Below are positions 46,046-54,891 of a DNA stretch of 64,000 bases, piece by piece (position 1 is the first letter of the stretch; every line of letters begins with the position of its first letter). Under the pieces are notes generated by a model. That model did no database searches. It was not told where the DNA came from and was given only the letters and a program-made list of their open reading frames with translations. Source of the stretch: Amycolatopsis sp. 195334CR (lineage in GTDB: Bacteria; Actinomycetota; Actinomycetes; Mycobacteriales; Pseudonocardiaceae); the NCBI RefSeq assembly GCF_017309385.1, contig NZ_JAFJMJ010000002.1:2852001-2916000 (forward strand), read 5' to 3'. A program made the position numbers and the translations under genes.

Positions 46046-47284
46046 ATGCGCAGACTCCGCCGCATCGCCTCGCTCGCGGTCCTGCTCGCCGCCGGGGTGA
46101 GCGCTCCTGCGACCGGCACCGCCGCCGAACCCACCGCGCTGCGGGAGGTGATGTTCGTCGGCAACAACTGGGAGGGCACCGCGGACGTGCTCGAGTCCAG
46201 CGGGAGCTTCGGCCGGATCGGCCGGGTGAACATCATCCCGGACAAGGAGGACCGGCTGTGGGAGATCTACACGGACCCGGTGAAGCTGGCCTTCTTCCTC
46301 GGCATCCGGTCGGGGCCGGGTGAAGGGCACGACCAGTTCGTCGACGACATGTACACCACACCGGACGGCAGCGCGGTGGTGGCCTCGCGGCCAAGCTTCG
46401 CCGACGTGGTCTCGATCGACCTGGCCACCGGCGCCGTCCGGTGGCGTTTCCCGGTTTCCGGCTTCCGCTCCGACCACATGGCCGTCTCCCCCGACGGCAG
46501 GCGGGTCGCGGTGTCGGCGTCCACGTCGAACACCGTGCACGTGCTCGACATCGAGACCGGCGCGCAGGTCGGTTCGTTCGGCGCCGGGGACAAGCCGCAC
46601 GAGAACGTCTACACCGACGGTGGCCGCCACCTGTGGAACATGTCGATCGGTGAGGTGAACACCGATCTCGACGCGCCGTGGCTGGACTTCACCAAGGGCG
46701 ATCGGCGGATCACCGTCGCCGACACCAGCACCCACCAGGTGGTGAAGGTGATCGACATGCGACAGCGGCTGGACGCCTTCGGCCGGTCGGACCTGTCAGA
46801 CTCGGTGCGGCCGGTGGCCTTCACCCCGGACGAGTCGAAGCTGTACTTCCAGCTGTCGTTCTTCAACGGGTTCGCCGAATACGACGTGGCGGCCGACAAG
46901 ATCACCCGGATCAAGACACTGCCGAAGAACCCGGCCACCAGCGAGGACCGGACCACCTGGGTGAACGACTCGCGCCACCACGGCATGTCGATGAACCCGG
47001 CCGGAACCAAGCTGTGCGTCGCCGGGACGATGGACGACTACGCCACCATCGTCGACCGCGCCACCCTGACCGAGGGCTCGCTCGTGCCCGCGGCCAAGCC
47101 GTACTGGGCCACCGTCAGCGGCGACGGGCGCAGCTGCGTGATCTCCGAAAGCGGCGCCGACCAGATCACCGCGATCGACTTCGCCACCGGCACGAAGAAG
47201 GTTTCGGTACCGGTCGGTGACCACCCGCAGCGCATCCGGATCGGCCACGTGCCCTCCGGCTGGACCGGACCAGCGGCATCCTGA
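46046..47284 (+). CDS. Secreted YncE-like beta-propeller protein
   Basis: The 412-residue product begins with a signal peptide (MRRLRRIASLAVLLAAGVSAPATGTAA) and folds as a seven-bladed propeller. Repeated blade motifs appear (VVSIDLATGAVRWRFPV, MAVSPDGRRVAVSASTSNTVHVLDIETGAQVGSF, VAFTPDESKLYFQLS, AIDFATGTKKVSVPVGDHPQRIRIG). Such proteins bind ligands or partner proteins outside the cell; no catalytic residues are evident. I place the start at ATG 46046, 11 codons inside the longest frame, because the signal peptide begins there. Confidence 0.8.
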   Translation: MRRLRRIASLAVLLAAGVSAPATGTAAEPTALREVMFVGNNWEGTADVLESSGSFGRIGRVNIIPDKEDRLWEIYTDPVKLAFFLGIRSGPGEGHDQFVDDMYTTPDGSAVVASRPSFADVVSIDLATGAVRWRFPVSGFRSDHMAVSPDGRRVAVSASTSNTVHVLDIETGAQVGSFGAGDKPHENVYTDGGRHLWNMSIGEVNTDLDAPWLDFTKGDRRITVADTSTHQVVKVIDMRQRLDAFGRSDLSDSVRPVAFTPDESKLYFQLSFFNGFAEYDVAADKITRIKTLPKNPATSEDRTTWVNDSRHHGMSMNPAGTKLCVAGTMDDYATIVDRATLTEGSLVPAAKPYWATVSGDGRSCVISESGADQITAIDFATGTKKVSVPVGDHPQRIRIGHVPSGWTGPAAS

Positions 47285-47673
47285 CCGAAACCACCTCACC
47301 GTCGACCACGGACATCCCGATCAGGCCGTTGTTTCCTGACGAGCACGAGTACCGCGACGAGCGGAATGGGCGCGAGCGATGCCGAGCCACGGCGGCAACG
47401 GCGTCCGCGCCGCCGTCGGCAACCTGACCGGCGCCCCCGCCGGGGCGGTACGCGGCAGCTACGCAGAAACGGATCCGCGTGCAGCACGAGCGGGTCTCAT
47501 CGGCACGTGCTTACCTCTTCTCGTCGCGGCTATCGCCCCATCCCCCCGGCACAGGTTCAGGTCGAGGGCCGGAATCCATTGAATTCAGCCGATTTGTGGT
47601 GCGAACGACCGATGTGGTGATCAACAGCAGGGTGTTGGCTGCCCGGGATCCATTCGTATCCGAAGGAGAACCC
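47285..47673. other. Intergenic region with a possible transporter remnant
   Basis: On the minus strand about 47296-47390 reads LAPIPLVAVLVLVRKQRPDRDV and then stops, like the last span and tail of an MFS exporter, with nothing recognisable upstream. The remainder holds the promoter and AAGGAG ribosome site (47662-47667) of the next gene. Confidence 0.35.
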
Positions 47674-48006
47674 GTGCGTCAGCGCTTGCCCGTCCTGCTC
47701 GCTTCCCTGGCCTTGGCCCTCGGTGGCCTCGCCGTCACGGCCGGCCCGGCGTCCGCCGCGACCTACGGGTACATCAACTGGACCAACAACTGCTCCGGTC
47801 CCAAGCTCTACTCGATCATCTACGCCAGCGGGTCGAAGTCGGGCCAGGTCGTCGTGCAGCAGAGCAGGGTCCCGGCAGGCGCGAAGCACAGCCAGAAGGT
47901 GCCGTCCGGCTACAAGTACCAGGTCACCGCGAACGGCGGCTGGGACACCGTGACCATCCTCAACATCTCCGGCCGGGTGCACAGCGTGGCCGTGAAGGCC
48001 TGCTGA
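47674..48006 (+). CDS. Small secreted protein of unknown function
   Basis: From GTG 47674, preceded by AAGGAG at the right distance, the 110-residue protein has a signal peptide (VLLASLALALGGLAVTAGPASAA). A mature domain of about 80 residues follows, beta-rich (TYGYINWTNNCSGPKLYSIIYASGSKSGQVVVQ..YQVTANGGWDTVTILNI). It has two cysteines (NNC, KAC) that could form a disulphide. Small exported proteins of this type are common in actinomycetes; no function can be inferred. Confidence 0.75.
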   Translation: MRQRLPVLLASLALALGGLAVTAGPASAATYGYINWTNNCSGPKLYSIIYASGSKSGQVVVQQSRVPAGAKHSQKVPSGYKYQVTANGGWDTVTILNISGRVHSVAVKAC

Positions 48007-48089
48007 GCGGCGTTCAGGCGACCCGGGTGACGCCAGGATGACCGCCTCTGTTCGGTCGGCAACCGGACGGTCATGCTCGCGCCACGGCG

Positions 48090-48871
48090 GTGGTCGTCGG
48101 CTCGGTGATCCGGGAGGAGGGCGCGGTTTCGGGCAACGCCATGGTGGCCATCAGCGCTTTCGCGATCTCCGTCCCGTTCGGACTGTGGTGGCTGCAGAAC
48201 GAGCGGCGCACCCGAACACTCGGGGACGAACTGGCGCGGGCTCAGCAGGAACTCGCCGAAGCCCACCGGCGCGAGGGTGCCGTCCGAGAGCGCGACCGGC
48301 TCTCGCGGGAGATCCACGACACGCTGGCCCAAGGGTTCGCCTCGATCATCGCACTGGCCGAGGCAGCACGTGTTGCTCCCGACCCCGAGCAACGCGTGCG
48401 GCACCTGGCGTCGATCGAGACGACCGCGCGGGAGAACCTCACCGAGGCGCGAGTGCTCGTCGGCTCGGTGCCGGCGGCCGCCACCGGCTCGCTTCCCCAG
48501 TCCCTGCGGCACACGCTGGAGCGGTTCGCCGAGGACACCGCACGGTGCACGCCGAGCTGGCCGAGGTCGCCCCCGATCCGCACGTCCGCGGCGCGTTGCT
48601 GCGCTGTGCGCAGGAATCGCTGGCCAACGTCCGCAAGCACGCCTGCGCCTCGGCGGTCACGGTCGTACTCACCCGGCGCCCGGACGCGGTCGAACTGGAG
48701 GTCACCGACGACGGCCGCGGGTTCGTGGTGGCGGACGCACGTGGCTTCGGCATCAACGGCATGCGGCAACGGCTCGCGGAACTCGGCGGCGACCTCACCG
48801 TGACCAGCTCGGTCGGCGACGGGACGAGGATCCTGGCCGAGATCCCGATCCCGGAGGGCGGACAGCGATGA
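48090..48871 (+). pseudogene. NarL-type sensor kinase with N-terminal loss and a frameshift
   Basis: The first frame gives one membrane segment (MVAISAFAISVPFGLWWL), a coiled coil and the HisKA_3 dimer helix with the His in DRLSREIHDTLAQGFASIIAL. Near 48540-48550 one base is missing. The sequence continues in another frame with AELAEVAPDPHVRGALLRCAQESLANVRKHA and the ATP-binding site DDGRGF and GMRQRLAELGG to the end. Full members have more transmembrane segments. The stop overlaps the response regulator start (ATGA). Unless the shift is a sequencing error, the regulator has lost its partner. Confidence 0.78.
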
Positions 48872-49506
48872 CCGTGCGGATCGTCGTCGCCGACGACCAC
48901 CCCGCCATGCGAGCAGGTGTGGTCGCCCTGCTCGCCTCCGACTCCGACCTCGAGATCGTCGGGGAGGCCGCCGATGGCCACGAGGCGCTCGAACTCGTCG
49001 CGCGGCTGCGGCCCGACGTCGCGGTGCTCGACCTCCGCATGCCGTTACTGGACGGGGTCGCCCTCACCACCCGGATCGTGGCCGAACACCCCACCACCCG
49101 GGTCCTGATCCTCACCACCTACGACACCGACCGGGAGATCGAACGCGCGGTCGACGCCGGCGCACTCGGCTACCTGCTCAAGGACGCCGGTCGTGACCAG
49201 CTCACCAGCGCCGTCCGCGCCGCCGCCCGCGGCGAGACCGTGCTCGCACCCAGCGTCGCCGCCCGGCTGGTCGCCCGGATCCGAGCCCCGGCCCCGGTCA
49301 CCCTCACCCCTCGCGAGGTGGACGTCCTCCACGCAGTCGCCGACGGTCTGTCCAATCCCGACATCGGCGCACGCCTGTTCATCACCGAAGCCACCGTGAA
49401 AACCCACCTCCTGCGGATCTTCGCCAAACTCGACGTCAACGACCGCACCGCCGCCGTCGTCGCCGCGCTCCAACGAGACCTCCTACCCCACTACCGCGAC
49501 CGATAA
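48868..49506 (+). CDS. NarL-family response regulator
   Basis: The 212-residue regulator has a receiver domain (ADDHPAMRAG, phospho-acceptor Asp in VAVLDLRMPLLDG, Thr in LTTYDTD, Lys in LLKDAG). A LuxR-type HTH follows (LTPREVDVLHAVADGLSNPDIGARLFITEATVKTHLLRIFAKL). It is intact and starts in the ATGA overlap with the damaged kinase gene. Its target is unknown. If the kinase is truly lost, it must be silent or served by another kinase. Confidence 0.9.
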   Translation: MTVRIVVADDHPAMRAGVVALLASDSDLEIVGEAADGHEALELVARLRPDVAVLDLRMPLLDGVALTTRIVAEHPTTRVLILTTYDTDREIERAVDAGALGYLLKDAGRDQLTSAVRAAARGETVLAPSVAARLVARIRAPAPVTLTPREVDVLHAVADGLSNPDIGARLFITEATVKTHLLRIFAKLDVNDRTAAVVAALQRDLLPHYRDR

Positions 49507-49582
49507 CCCGGGTCCGCCACGGGGCTTGAACCCACCCCGCTCCCTGTCGCAGTCGGCTGCGCACGGGCTCGGCCGGCGCCCT

Positions 49583-49611
49583 TTACTTGTTGCTCGGCAC
49601 GCAAGTTAGTT
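49583..49611. promoter_or_regulatory. Operator upstream of the TetR gene
   Basis: A 29-base sequence with arms ACTTG..CAAGT, 16 bases before the TetR start, recurs in inverted orientation at 50265-50293 with only four differences. This is the expected arrangement for an autoregulated TetR repressor and its target. Confidence 0.75.
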
Positions 49612-49626
49612 GGCTATGCTGCCCCC

Positions 49627-50229
49627 GTGGCCACAACTCGCCGGACGCAACAGGAGCGTCGTCAACACGCCGAAGCCGCCTTGCTGAACGCCGCCGCGGA
49701 GCTGGTCGTCGAGCAGGGCGTGCGGTCGCTGACGCTGGCCAGGGTCGGCGAACGTGCGGGATACAGCCGAGGGATCGTCACGCATCACTTCGGTGGCAAA
49801 CAGGTGCTGATCGAGCGGCTGGCCCGCACTACGCAGACGGGTTTCGTGCCGGGGCTTACCGATGTGCCGCCCGGCTTGGATCGGCTGTTGCGGCTCATCG
49901 ATGGCTACATCGGCGCCTTCGGCGACGTCAGTGTGATGAACCGGGCGTTCCTGTTGCTGTGGGCGGAAGCCGCTACAGCGGCGGAATTGGCGCCGTTGTT
50001 CCGCGACCGCGACGAAGCCTTCCGCGCCGATCTCCGCGACGATGTCACCGCGGGAATCGCCGGCGGCGAGATCCGTCCGGACGTCGTTCCGGGCGAAGTG
50101 GCCGTCGCTGTTGTCGGTCAGCTACGCGGTATCGGCTTACAACGCCTGCTGGCTCCCGAAGCGGTCGCCGTCGACGAGCTGCGCCGCAGTGTCACCGACT
50201 ACTGGCGCCGAGCCCTACACGCTAGCTGA
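49627..50229 (+). CDS. TetR-family transcriptional repressor
   Basis: The 200-residue protein starts at GTG 49627 and has the TetR HTH (LLNAAAELVVEQGVRSLTLARVGERAGYSRGIVTHHFGGKQVLIERL). A helical ligand domain of about 140 residues follows. Near-identical inverted operator-like sequences precede it (49583-49611) and the next gene (50265-50293). It therefore probably represses itself and the DUF1330 gene at 50334 until a ligand binds. Confidence 0.9.
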   Translation: MATTRRTQQERRQHAEAALLNAAAELVVEQGVRSLTLARVGERAGYSRGIVTHHFGGKQVLIERLARTTQTGFVPGLTDVPPGLDRLLRLIDGYIGAFGDVSVMNRAFLLLWAEAATAAELAPLFRDRDEAFRADLRDDVTAGIAGGEIRPDVVPGEVAVAVVGQLRGIGLQRLLAPEAVAVDELRRSVTDYWRRALHAS

Positions 50230-50264
50230 GCCACCTTCGGTTCCGTGCGGGGCGAAGCTCGGGA

Positions 50265-50293
50265 AACTAACTTGCGTGTCGCCCAACAAGTAA
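50265..50293. promoter_or_regulatory. Operator upstream of the DUF1330 gene
   Basis: Inverted copy of the 49583-49611 site (arms ACTTG and CAAGT separated by a variable centre), 40 bases before the DUF1330 start. It overlaps the expected promoter. Confidence 0.75.
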
Positions 50294-50333
50294 GTGTAGG
50301 CTGGCGGAGCACCGAGACCTACGGAGGAAACCG

Positions 50334-50702
50334 ATGATCGAACTCGACGGCCGCGAACTCGAGGCCCTGCTCGCCGACGACCCGGGTGGGCCGGTCGTGA
50401 TGCTCAACCTGCTGCGGTTCCGGCCCGACGGCGGCCGCGAAAGCTACCGGCGCTACGCCGAAGCCCTCGGCGGTGAGGTCAACGCCCGGTACGGCGTGAC
50501 GGTGGAGTACCTCGGCGACGGCGAGCGGCCGCTCGTGGCCGAGAGCGGGCAGGCCTGGGACATGGTGGTGCTGGTCCGCTACCCGAACCGGCGGGCGTTC
50601 GCGGACATGGTCCGTGACCCCGACTACCAGGCGGTCGCCCACCTGCGCAGCGAAGCGCTGGTGGAGACGGTCCTGCAACCGACCACACCGGTTGGGCTCT
50701 GA
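50334..50702 (+). CDS. DUF1330/EthD-like small protein
   Basis: The 122-residue product has a ferredoxin-like alpha+beta fold of the DUF1330/dimeric alpha-beta barrel type. Strand GGPVVMLNLLRFR, helix RESYRRYAEALGGEV, strands VTVEYLGDGE and WDMVVLVRYPNRRAFADMVRDPDYQ can be read. GGAGGAAACC precedes the ATG. Its gene is flanked by the TetR operator, so it is likely expressed only when the TetR ligand is present. The molecular function of this family is unclear; some members are enzymes on small ketones or aromatic compounds. Confidence 0.78.
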   Translation: MIELDGRELEALLADDPGGPVVMLNLLRFRPDGGRESYRRYAEALGGEVNARYGVTVEYLGDGERPLVAESGQAWDMVVLVRYPNRRAFADMVRDPDYQAVAHLRSEALVETVLQPTTPVGL

Positions 50703-50776
50703 CGCCCCGCAGTTGTCGCGCAACGGCAACCCGGAGACGGCCCCGACGTGCAGAACACGTCCTGAGGCTCCCGCGA

Positions 50777-50808
50777 GCTCGACACCCTCCCCCAGCAGGG
50801 TGTCGAGC
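50777..50808. terminator. Bidirectional terminator hairpin
   Basis: A perfect 12-bp stem GCTCGACACCCT/AGGGTGTCGAGC with an 8-base loop lies between the convergent DUF1330 and S33 peptidase genes. Confidence 0.78.
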
Positions 50809-50821
50809 AATCATTCGGTGA

Positions 50822-52255
50822 TCAGCACGCGGTGTCGTGTCGCGGGCGCTCGCCGGTGACCAGGAACGCCGTCGTCAGCTCGGTCGCGCACGGGTTGTCC
50901 TTGAACAGGTAGGTCAGGTGACCGCCCTCGTCCGCGGTGATCATCCGGGCGCGGTGGCCGAAGGCGGCACGCAGCTTCCTGGCGCCGGCGAGCGGGGTCG
51001 CCGGATCGCGCTGGTTCTGCACGATGAGCACGTTCGACGGCCCGCGGCCGGTGATCCGCACCGGCGGCTCGACCGGCTCGGACGGCCAGAACGCGCACGG
51101 GGTGATGCTGGCCGCGGCGGCGCCGAACATCGGGTGACGGATCCGGTCGATCGCCACGTTGCGCTGGTAGGTGCCGATCGCCTCCGGCCAGTCGGAGTCG
51201 TTGCAGATCACGTGGAGCTGGCTGGCGAGGTAGTTGTCCGACGGCGCCGGTGCGAGCGCGGCACCGGCTTCGGGCAGCGGCTTGCCGGTGTCGAGCGCCT
51301 GCCAGGCCGCGGCCAGCCACGGGAACTCCTCGTCGAAGTAGAACCTCGCGAAGGTGACCTGGCGGAACAACTGGCCGTTGACGCCCTCCGGGCGCGGCGT
51401 CGCGTCCAGGCGCGCGGCGAGGTCGAAGTACTTCGCGGTCACCTTCGCGGGCGTGTCGCCCAGGCCGTATTCGGGACGCTCGGCCACGAACCGGGCGAAG
51501 TCCGGGAACCGGTCCTCGAAGCCCTCGCCGAACTTCCGCGAGAACTCGGCGTCCCAGCCGCCGGGCCCGGTCGCGCTGTCGAGCAGGAACCGGTCGCTGC
51601 GGTGCGGGAACAAGGTCGTGTAGACCGAACCGAGGTAGGTGCCGTACGAGCGGCCGAAGAAGGACACCGTGGTCTCACCCAGCGCTTCGCGGACGCGGTC
51701 GAGGTCGCGGGCGGTGTTCGCGGTGGTGATGTGCGGCAGCAGCGACGCCGTCGCCGACTTCCCGCATTGTTCGGCGACCACCTTCGCCTGCTCGGCCTGT
51801 TCGCTGACGTCCGCGCTGTCGCGCGCGTAGAGCGGGATGTTCGTGATCCACTGCTCCGGCGTCAGGTCGCAGGTCACCGGTGTGCTGTGGGCGACTCCGC
51901 GCGGGTCCATGCCGATGATGTCGTAGGTGTCCAGCACCTCCCGCGGAAGCTTGAGGTTGTCCCGCAGCACCGCCGGGTAGGCCAGGCCTTCCCCACCCGG
52001 CCCACCGGTGTTGGTCAGCAGCACGCCGCGGCGCTTCGCCGGATCGGCACTGGACAACCGCGAGATGGCGATCTCGATCTCCCGCCCGCCCGGGTTCCGG
52101 TAGTCCAGCGGCACGTCGAGCGTGGCGCACTCGAGCCCGGCTCTGACGATCCCTTGTGGACACTGACCCCACTGCAGTGTCTCCGCCGCAGCCGCCGCGG
52201 GCAGCAGCGAGGCCGTCAGCGCCGCGGTGAACACGACCGGCACGAACTTCCGCAT
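50822..52255 (-). CDS. Secreted S33-type alpha/beta hydrolase (tripeptidyl aminopeptidase-like)
   Basis: From ATG 52255 the 477-residue protein has a signal peptide (FVPVVFTAALTASLLPAAAAA) and the alpha/beta-hydrolase plan of SlpD/Tap peptidases. Visible are TLDVPLDYRNP, oxyanion TGGPGGEG, nucleophile Ser in FFGRSYGTYLG, Asp in IVQNQRDPATP and His in DEGGHLTYLF. These enzymes release tripeptides or hydrophobic amino acids from peptides outside the cell. The longer frame upstream is not needed because the signal peptide starts at 52255. It is divergent to a DesK-like kinase. Confidence 0.9.
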   Translation of the reverse strand: MRKFVPVVFTAALTASLLPAAAAAETLQWGQCPQGIVRAGLECATLDVPLDYRNPGGREIEIAISRLSSADPAKRRGVLLTNTGGPGGEGLAYPAVLRDNLKLPREVLDTYDIIGMDPRGVAHSTPVTCDLTPEQWITNIPLYARDSADVSEQAEQAKVVAEQCGKSATASLLPHITTANTARDLDRVREALGETTVSFFGRSYGTYLGSVYTTLFPHRSDRFLLDSATGPGGWDAEFSRKFGEGFEDRFPDFARFVAERPEYGLGDTPAKVTAKYFDLAARLDATPRPEGVNGQLFRQVTFARFYFDEEFPWLAAAWQALDTGKPLPEAGAALAPAPSDNYLASQLHVICNDSDWPEAIGTYQRNVAIDRIRHPMFGAAAASITPCAFWPSEPVEPPVRITGRGPSNVLIVQNQRDPATPLAGARKLRAAFGHRARMITADEGGHLTYLFKDNPCATELTTAFLVTGERPRHDTAC

Positions 52256-52459
52256 GATCACTCTTTTCCGTTGTGGATGATGATGTTCGGCGACGCCGAG
52301 CTGATTCCACCCCGTGCCCCACGAGCCGGGCAGTGCGAACACGTCATGTCCTCGCTGTGACATTCCTCGGGATGAACGTGTGACGTGGTGTCACTGGCGA
52401 GCCGGCGCGAGCGGGAAGACACTGGCGCCCATGGATTCCCGACCCTCGCCTGTGGACCG

Positions 52460-53566
52460 GTGAAAAGCTACCGCCCGGAAACCCAGCGGCGGCTGCGCCA
52501 GCTGAACCTGCTCACGATGACCCCGCTGCTGGTGACGATCGGGGCGATCACCGTGGCACTGGAAGCGAGATCCTGGACCGACGTCGTCGTCCTGGGTCTC
52601 GGGTTGGCAGCCGCGCTGGTGACCTTCGAGCGGTGGACGGTGAACGACGTCTTCCGCGTCGCGATCCCCTGCCTGCTCGTGAGCGCCGGGGTGTGGGTCT
52701 ACGGCGCTCTGGTGATCGGGGCGGGCACGGCGTTCCTCAGCATTTCCCTGGTGGGACCGCACATCATCCCCCAGCTCGCCCGGCGCCGCGGGTTCGCCGC
52801 GACCGCCTTGGTCACCTTCGTCGCCGCGGTCGGCGTGACGAAGCTGGTGCTGACCGGCGGCGAACTCCCGGTCGCGCTGATCACCTGGCTGTTCCTGCCC
52901 ACCGGGATCACCGCGATGGTGACCGGGCTCATGTTCCCCAACAGGGGGTTCTACGGCATGGTCAAGGACCTGGAGGAAGCCAGGGACCGCGAAGCCGAAC
53001 TGGCCGTGGTCCGCGAGCGCATGCGGTTCGCCAGCGACCTGCACGACATCCAGGGCCACACCCTGCACGTGGTGAAGCTGAAGATCACGCTGGCCCAGAA
53101 GCTGGTGCGCACCAACGCCGAACGGGCCGATGCGGAGCTGCGCGAGATCCACGCCCTGGTCGCCGACACCATCGCCCAGACCAAGGAACTCGCCTACGCT
53201 CAACGGCGGCTCAACTTGCCCGCGGAGCTGGAGAACGCGAAGAACCTGTTCGAGGCCGCCGGCATCCGCGTGCACGTCGACCGCGAAGCCGAGGTCGACG
53301 CCCGCGCGAGTGAACTGCTCGGACAGGTCCTGCGCGAGACGACGACCAACATCCTGCGGCACGCGCAAGCCGAACAGGTGCGGATCACGTTGTCGGAGAC
53401 GGGTATCACCATCCTCAACGACGGCGCGCAGGCCGGTCCCCTGCCCGAACTGAGCGGGCTTGCCACGCTCCGGGAACGCGTGGCCAGTGACGGCGGCGAA
53501 CTGACCACAGAGCAGGAGAACGGCAATTTCCTGACGGCCGCGACGTTTCCGCAGATGACCCGATGA
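52460..53566 (+). CDS. DesK-like sensor histidine kinase
   Basis: The 368-residue kinase has several N-terminal membrane segments (LLVTIGAITVALEA, VVVLGLGLAAALVTFE, VAIPCLLVSAGVWVYGALVIGA, ALVTFVAAVGVTKLVL, TWLFLPTGITAMVTGLMF). A coiled coil and a HisKA_3 region RFASDLHDIQGHTLHVVKLKITLA with the phospho-accepting His follow. An HATPase domain completes it (LLGQVLRETTTNILRHA..NDGAQAG). GTG 52460 is chosen because KSYRPETQRRLRQL is the usual beginning; GTG 52385 is also possible. Its partner regulator survives only as a stub just downstream, so it is an orphan here. Confidence 0.82.
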   Translation: MKSYRPETQRRLRQLNLLTMTPLLVTIGAITVALEARSWTDVVVLGLGLAAALVTFERWTVNDVFRVAIPCLLVSAGVWVYGALVIGAGTAFLSISLVGPHIIPQLARRRGFAATALVTFVAAVGVTKLVLTGGELPVALITWLFLPTGITAMVTGLMFPNRGFYGMVKDLEEARDREAELAVVRERMRFASDLHDIQGHTLHVVKLKITLAQKLVRTNAERADAELREIHALVADTIAQTKELAYAQRRLNLPAELENAKNLFEAAGIRVHVDREAEVDARASELLGQVLRETTTNILRHAQAEQVRITLSETGITILNDGAQAGPLPELSGLATLRERVASDGGELTTEQENGNFLTAATFPQMTR

Positions 53567-53675
53567 CCACCGTGGTGCTCGCCCACGGCGAAGCCCCTGC
53601 CGCACAGGGCACTGGTGTCGAGGGCGACCCACCGCGCGGGATATCCGGTCGCGGCCCCGCGCGCGGCGCGGCACC
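53563..53675 (+). pseudogene. Stub of the cognate LuxR-type response regulator
   Basis: An ATG overlapping the kinase stop (ATGA) opens MTTVVLAHGEAPAAQG. The first residues match the typical start of DesR-like regulators (MTTVVLADDEALLR), but the acidic pair is altered and everything after about ten residues is lost. The sequence then runs into the region before the DUF4037 gene. A deletion has removed nearly the whole regulator. Confidence 0.65.
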
Positions 53676-54782
53676 ATGCCGCTCATGGCCTCCTCGTTCA
53701 TTCCTGGTCTGGAACTGTCGCGCCGCTTCTACCTCGAGGTGGTACAGCCGTTGCTCCACGCGCACTTCGGGAACCTGCCCCACACGGCTGCGCGGATCGG
53801 CACCGGCTCGGAAGTCCTCGGTTTCGACACCGCCCGATCCGCTGATCACGAGTGGGGCCCGCGGCTGCAACTGTTCCTGAACCGCGAGGACGCCGAGCAG
53901 CACAGCGCGAACCTCGTCTCGGTGCTGAGCAACGAGCTCCCCAAGACGTTCTCCGGCTACCCCACGCACTTCGCCCCCACCGAGAACGAACACGTGCGCC
54001 ACATGGAAGTCACCGACGGACCGGTCTTCCACCGCGTCGAGGTCACCAGCCTCGGCCGGTGGTGCACGGGGCACCTGGGATTCGATCCACGCGAGGCCAT
54101 CACCACGCTCGACTGGCTCGCCACCCCCACCCAGGCCCTGGCCGAGTTCACCGCCGGTGCGGTCTATCACGACCAGACCGGGGAACTCACCCGCGCCCGA
54201 GCGCAGCTCGCCTGGTACCCGGAGCAGGTCTGGCGCTACCTGCTGGCCTGCCAGTGGCAGCGGATCTCCCAGGAAGAAGCCTTCGTCGGACGATGCGGGG
54301 AAGTCGGCAACGAACTCGGCTCGGCCGTCGTCGCCGCGCGCCTGGTCCGCGACCTCATGCGGCTGAGCCTGCTGATGCACCGCCGCTACCCGCCCTACAG
54401 CAAGTGGCTGGGCAGCGCCTTCGCACGGCTGCCGTCCGCGGCTACCCTGACGCCGGTGCTGACCGCGGCGCTCGCCGCGACCACCTGGCACGAGCGCGAA
54501 GACCACCTCGCCACGGCGTACTCGGCTCTCGCCACGCTGCACAACCAACTCGGCCTCACCGAACCGCTCGACCCGCGTACCCGCCCGTACCACGCGAGGC
54601 CGTTCCAGGTCTTGCACGCCGAACGCTTCAGCCGGGCGCTCCTGGCCACCATTGCCGACCCCGACCTGCGCGACCTCCCGCTCACCGGCGCCGTCGACCA
54701 ATTCGCCGACAACACCGACCTGCTCGCCGACCGCGCCTCGACCCGCACGATGACCGCCGTGCTGGCCACATCGAAAGCCTGA
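53676..54782 (+). CDS. DUF4037 (nucleotidyltransferase-like) protein
   Basis: The 368-residue protein starts with FIPGLELSRRFYLEVVQPLL and GTGSEVLGFDTARSADHEWGPRLQLFL. The GSE..D..HEWG pattern resembles the metal-binding part of a minimal nucleotidyltransferase (GS..D...D). The C-terminal two thirds are helical (DUF4037; WYPEQVWRYLLACQWQRISQEE). Members are often annotated near antibiotic or NAD-related genes, but the substrate is unknown. It starts at ATG 53676; ATG 53685 would give MASSFIPG. Confidence 0.83.
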   Translation: MPLMASSFIPGLELSRRFYLEVVQPLLHAHFGNLPHTAARIGTGSEVLGFDTARSADHEWGPRLQLFLNREDAEQHSANLVSVLSNELPKTFSGYPTHFAPTENEHVRHMEVTDGPVFHRVEVTSLGRWCTGHLGFDPREAITTLDWLATPTQALAEFTAGAVYHDQTGELTRARAQLAWYPEQVWRYLLACQWQRISQEEAFVGRCGEVGNELGSAVVAARLVRDLMRLSLLMHRRYPPYSKWLGSAFARLPSAATLTPVLTAALAATTWHEREDHLATAYSALATLHNQLGLTEPLDPRTRPYHARPFQVLHAERFSRALLATIADPDLRDLPLTGAVDQFADNTDLLADRASTRTMTAVLATSKA

Positions 54783-54891
54783 CCCGCCAGGCATAGGCCC
54801 GTCCCCACACCATGCGTCGTGTTCGCTGACTGCGCTCGGCGGGTCGTCGCCGCGTCCTCCGGCCTCCCCGACCGGGACCCGCCAGAGCGGC

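Noticed and set aside
45640..46245. 154-codon minus frame upstream of the propeller gene
   Set aside because: Partly antisense to the signal peptide region and otherwise arginine-rich without a ribosome site or family features.
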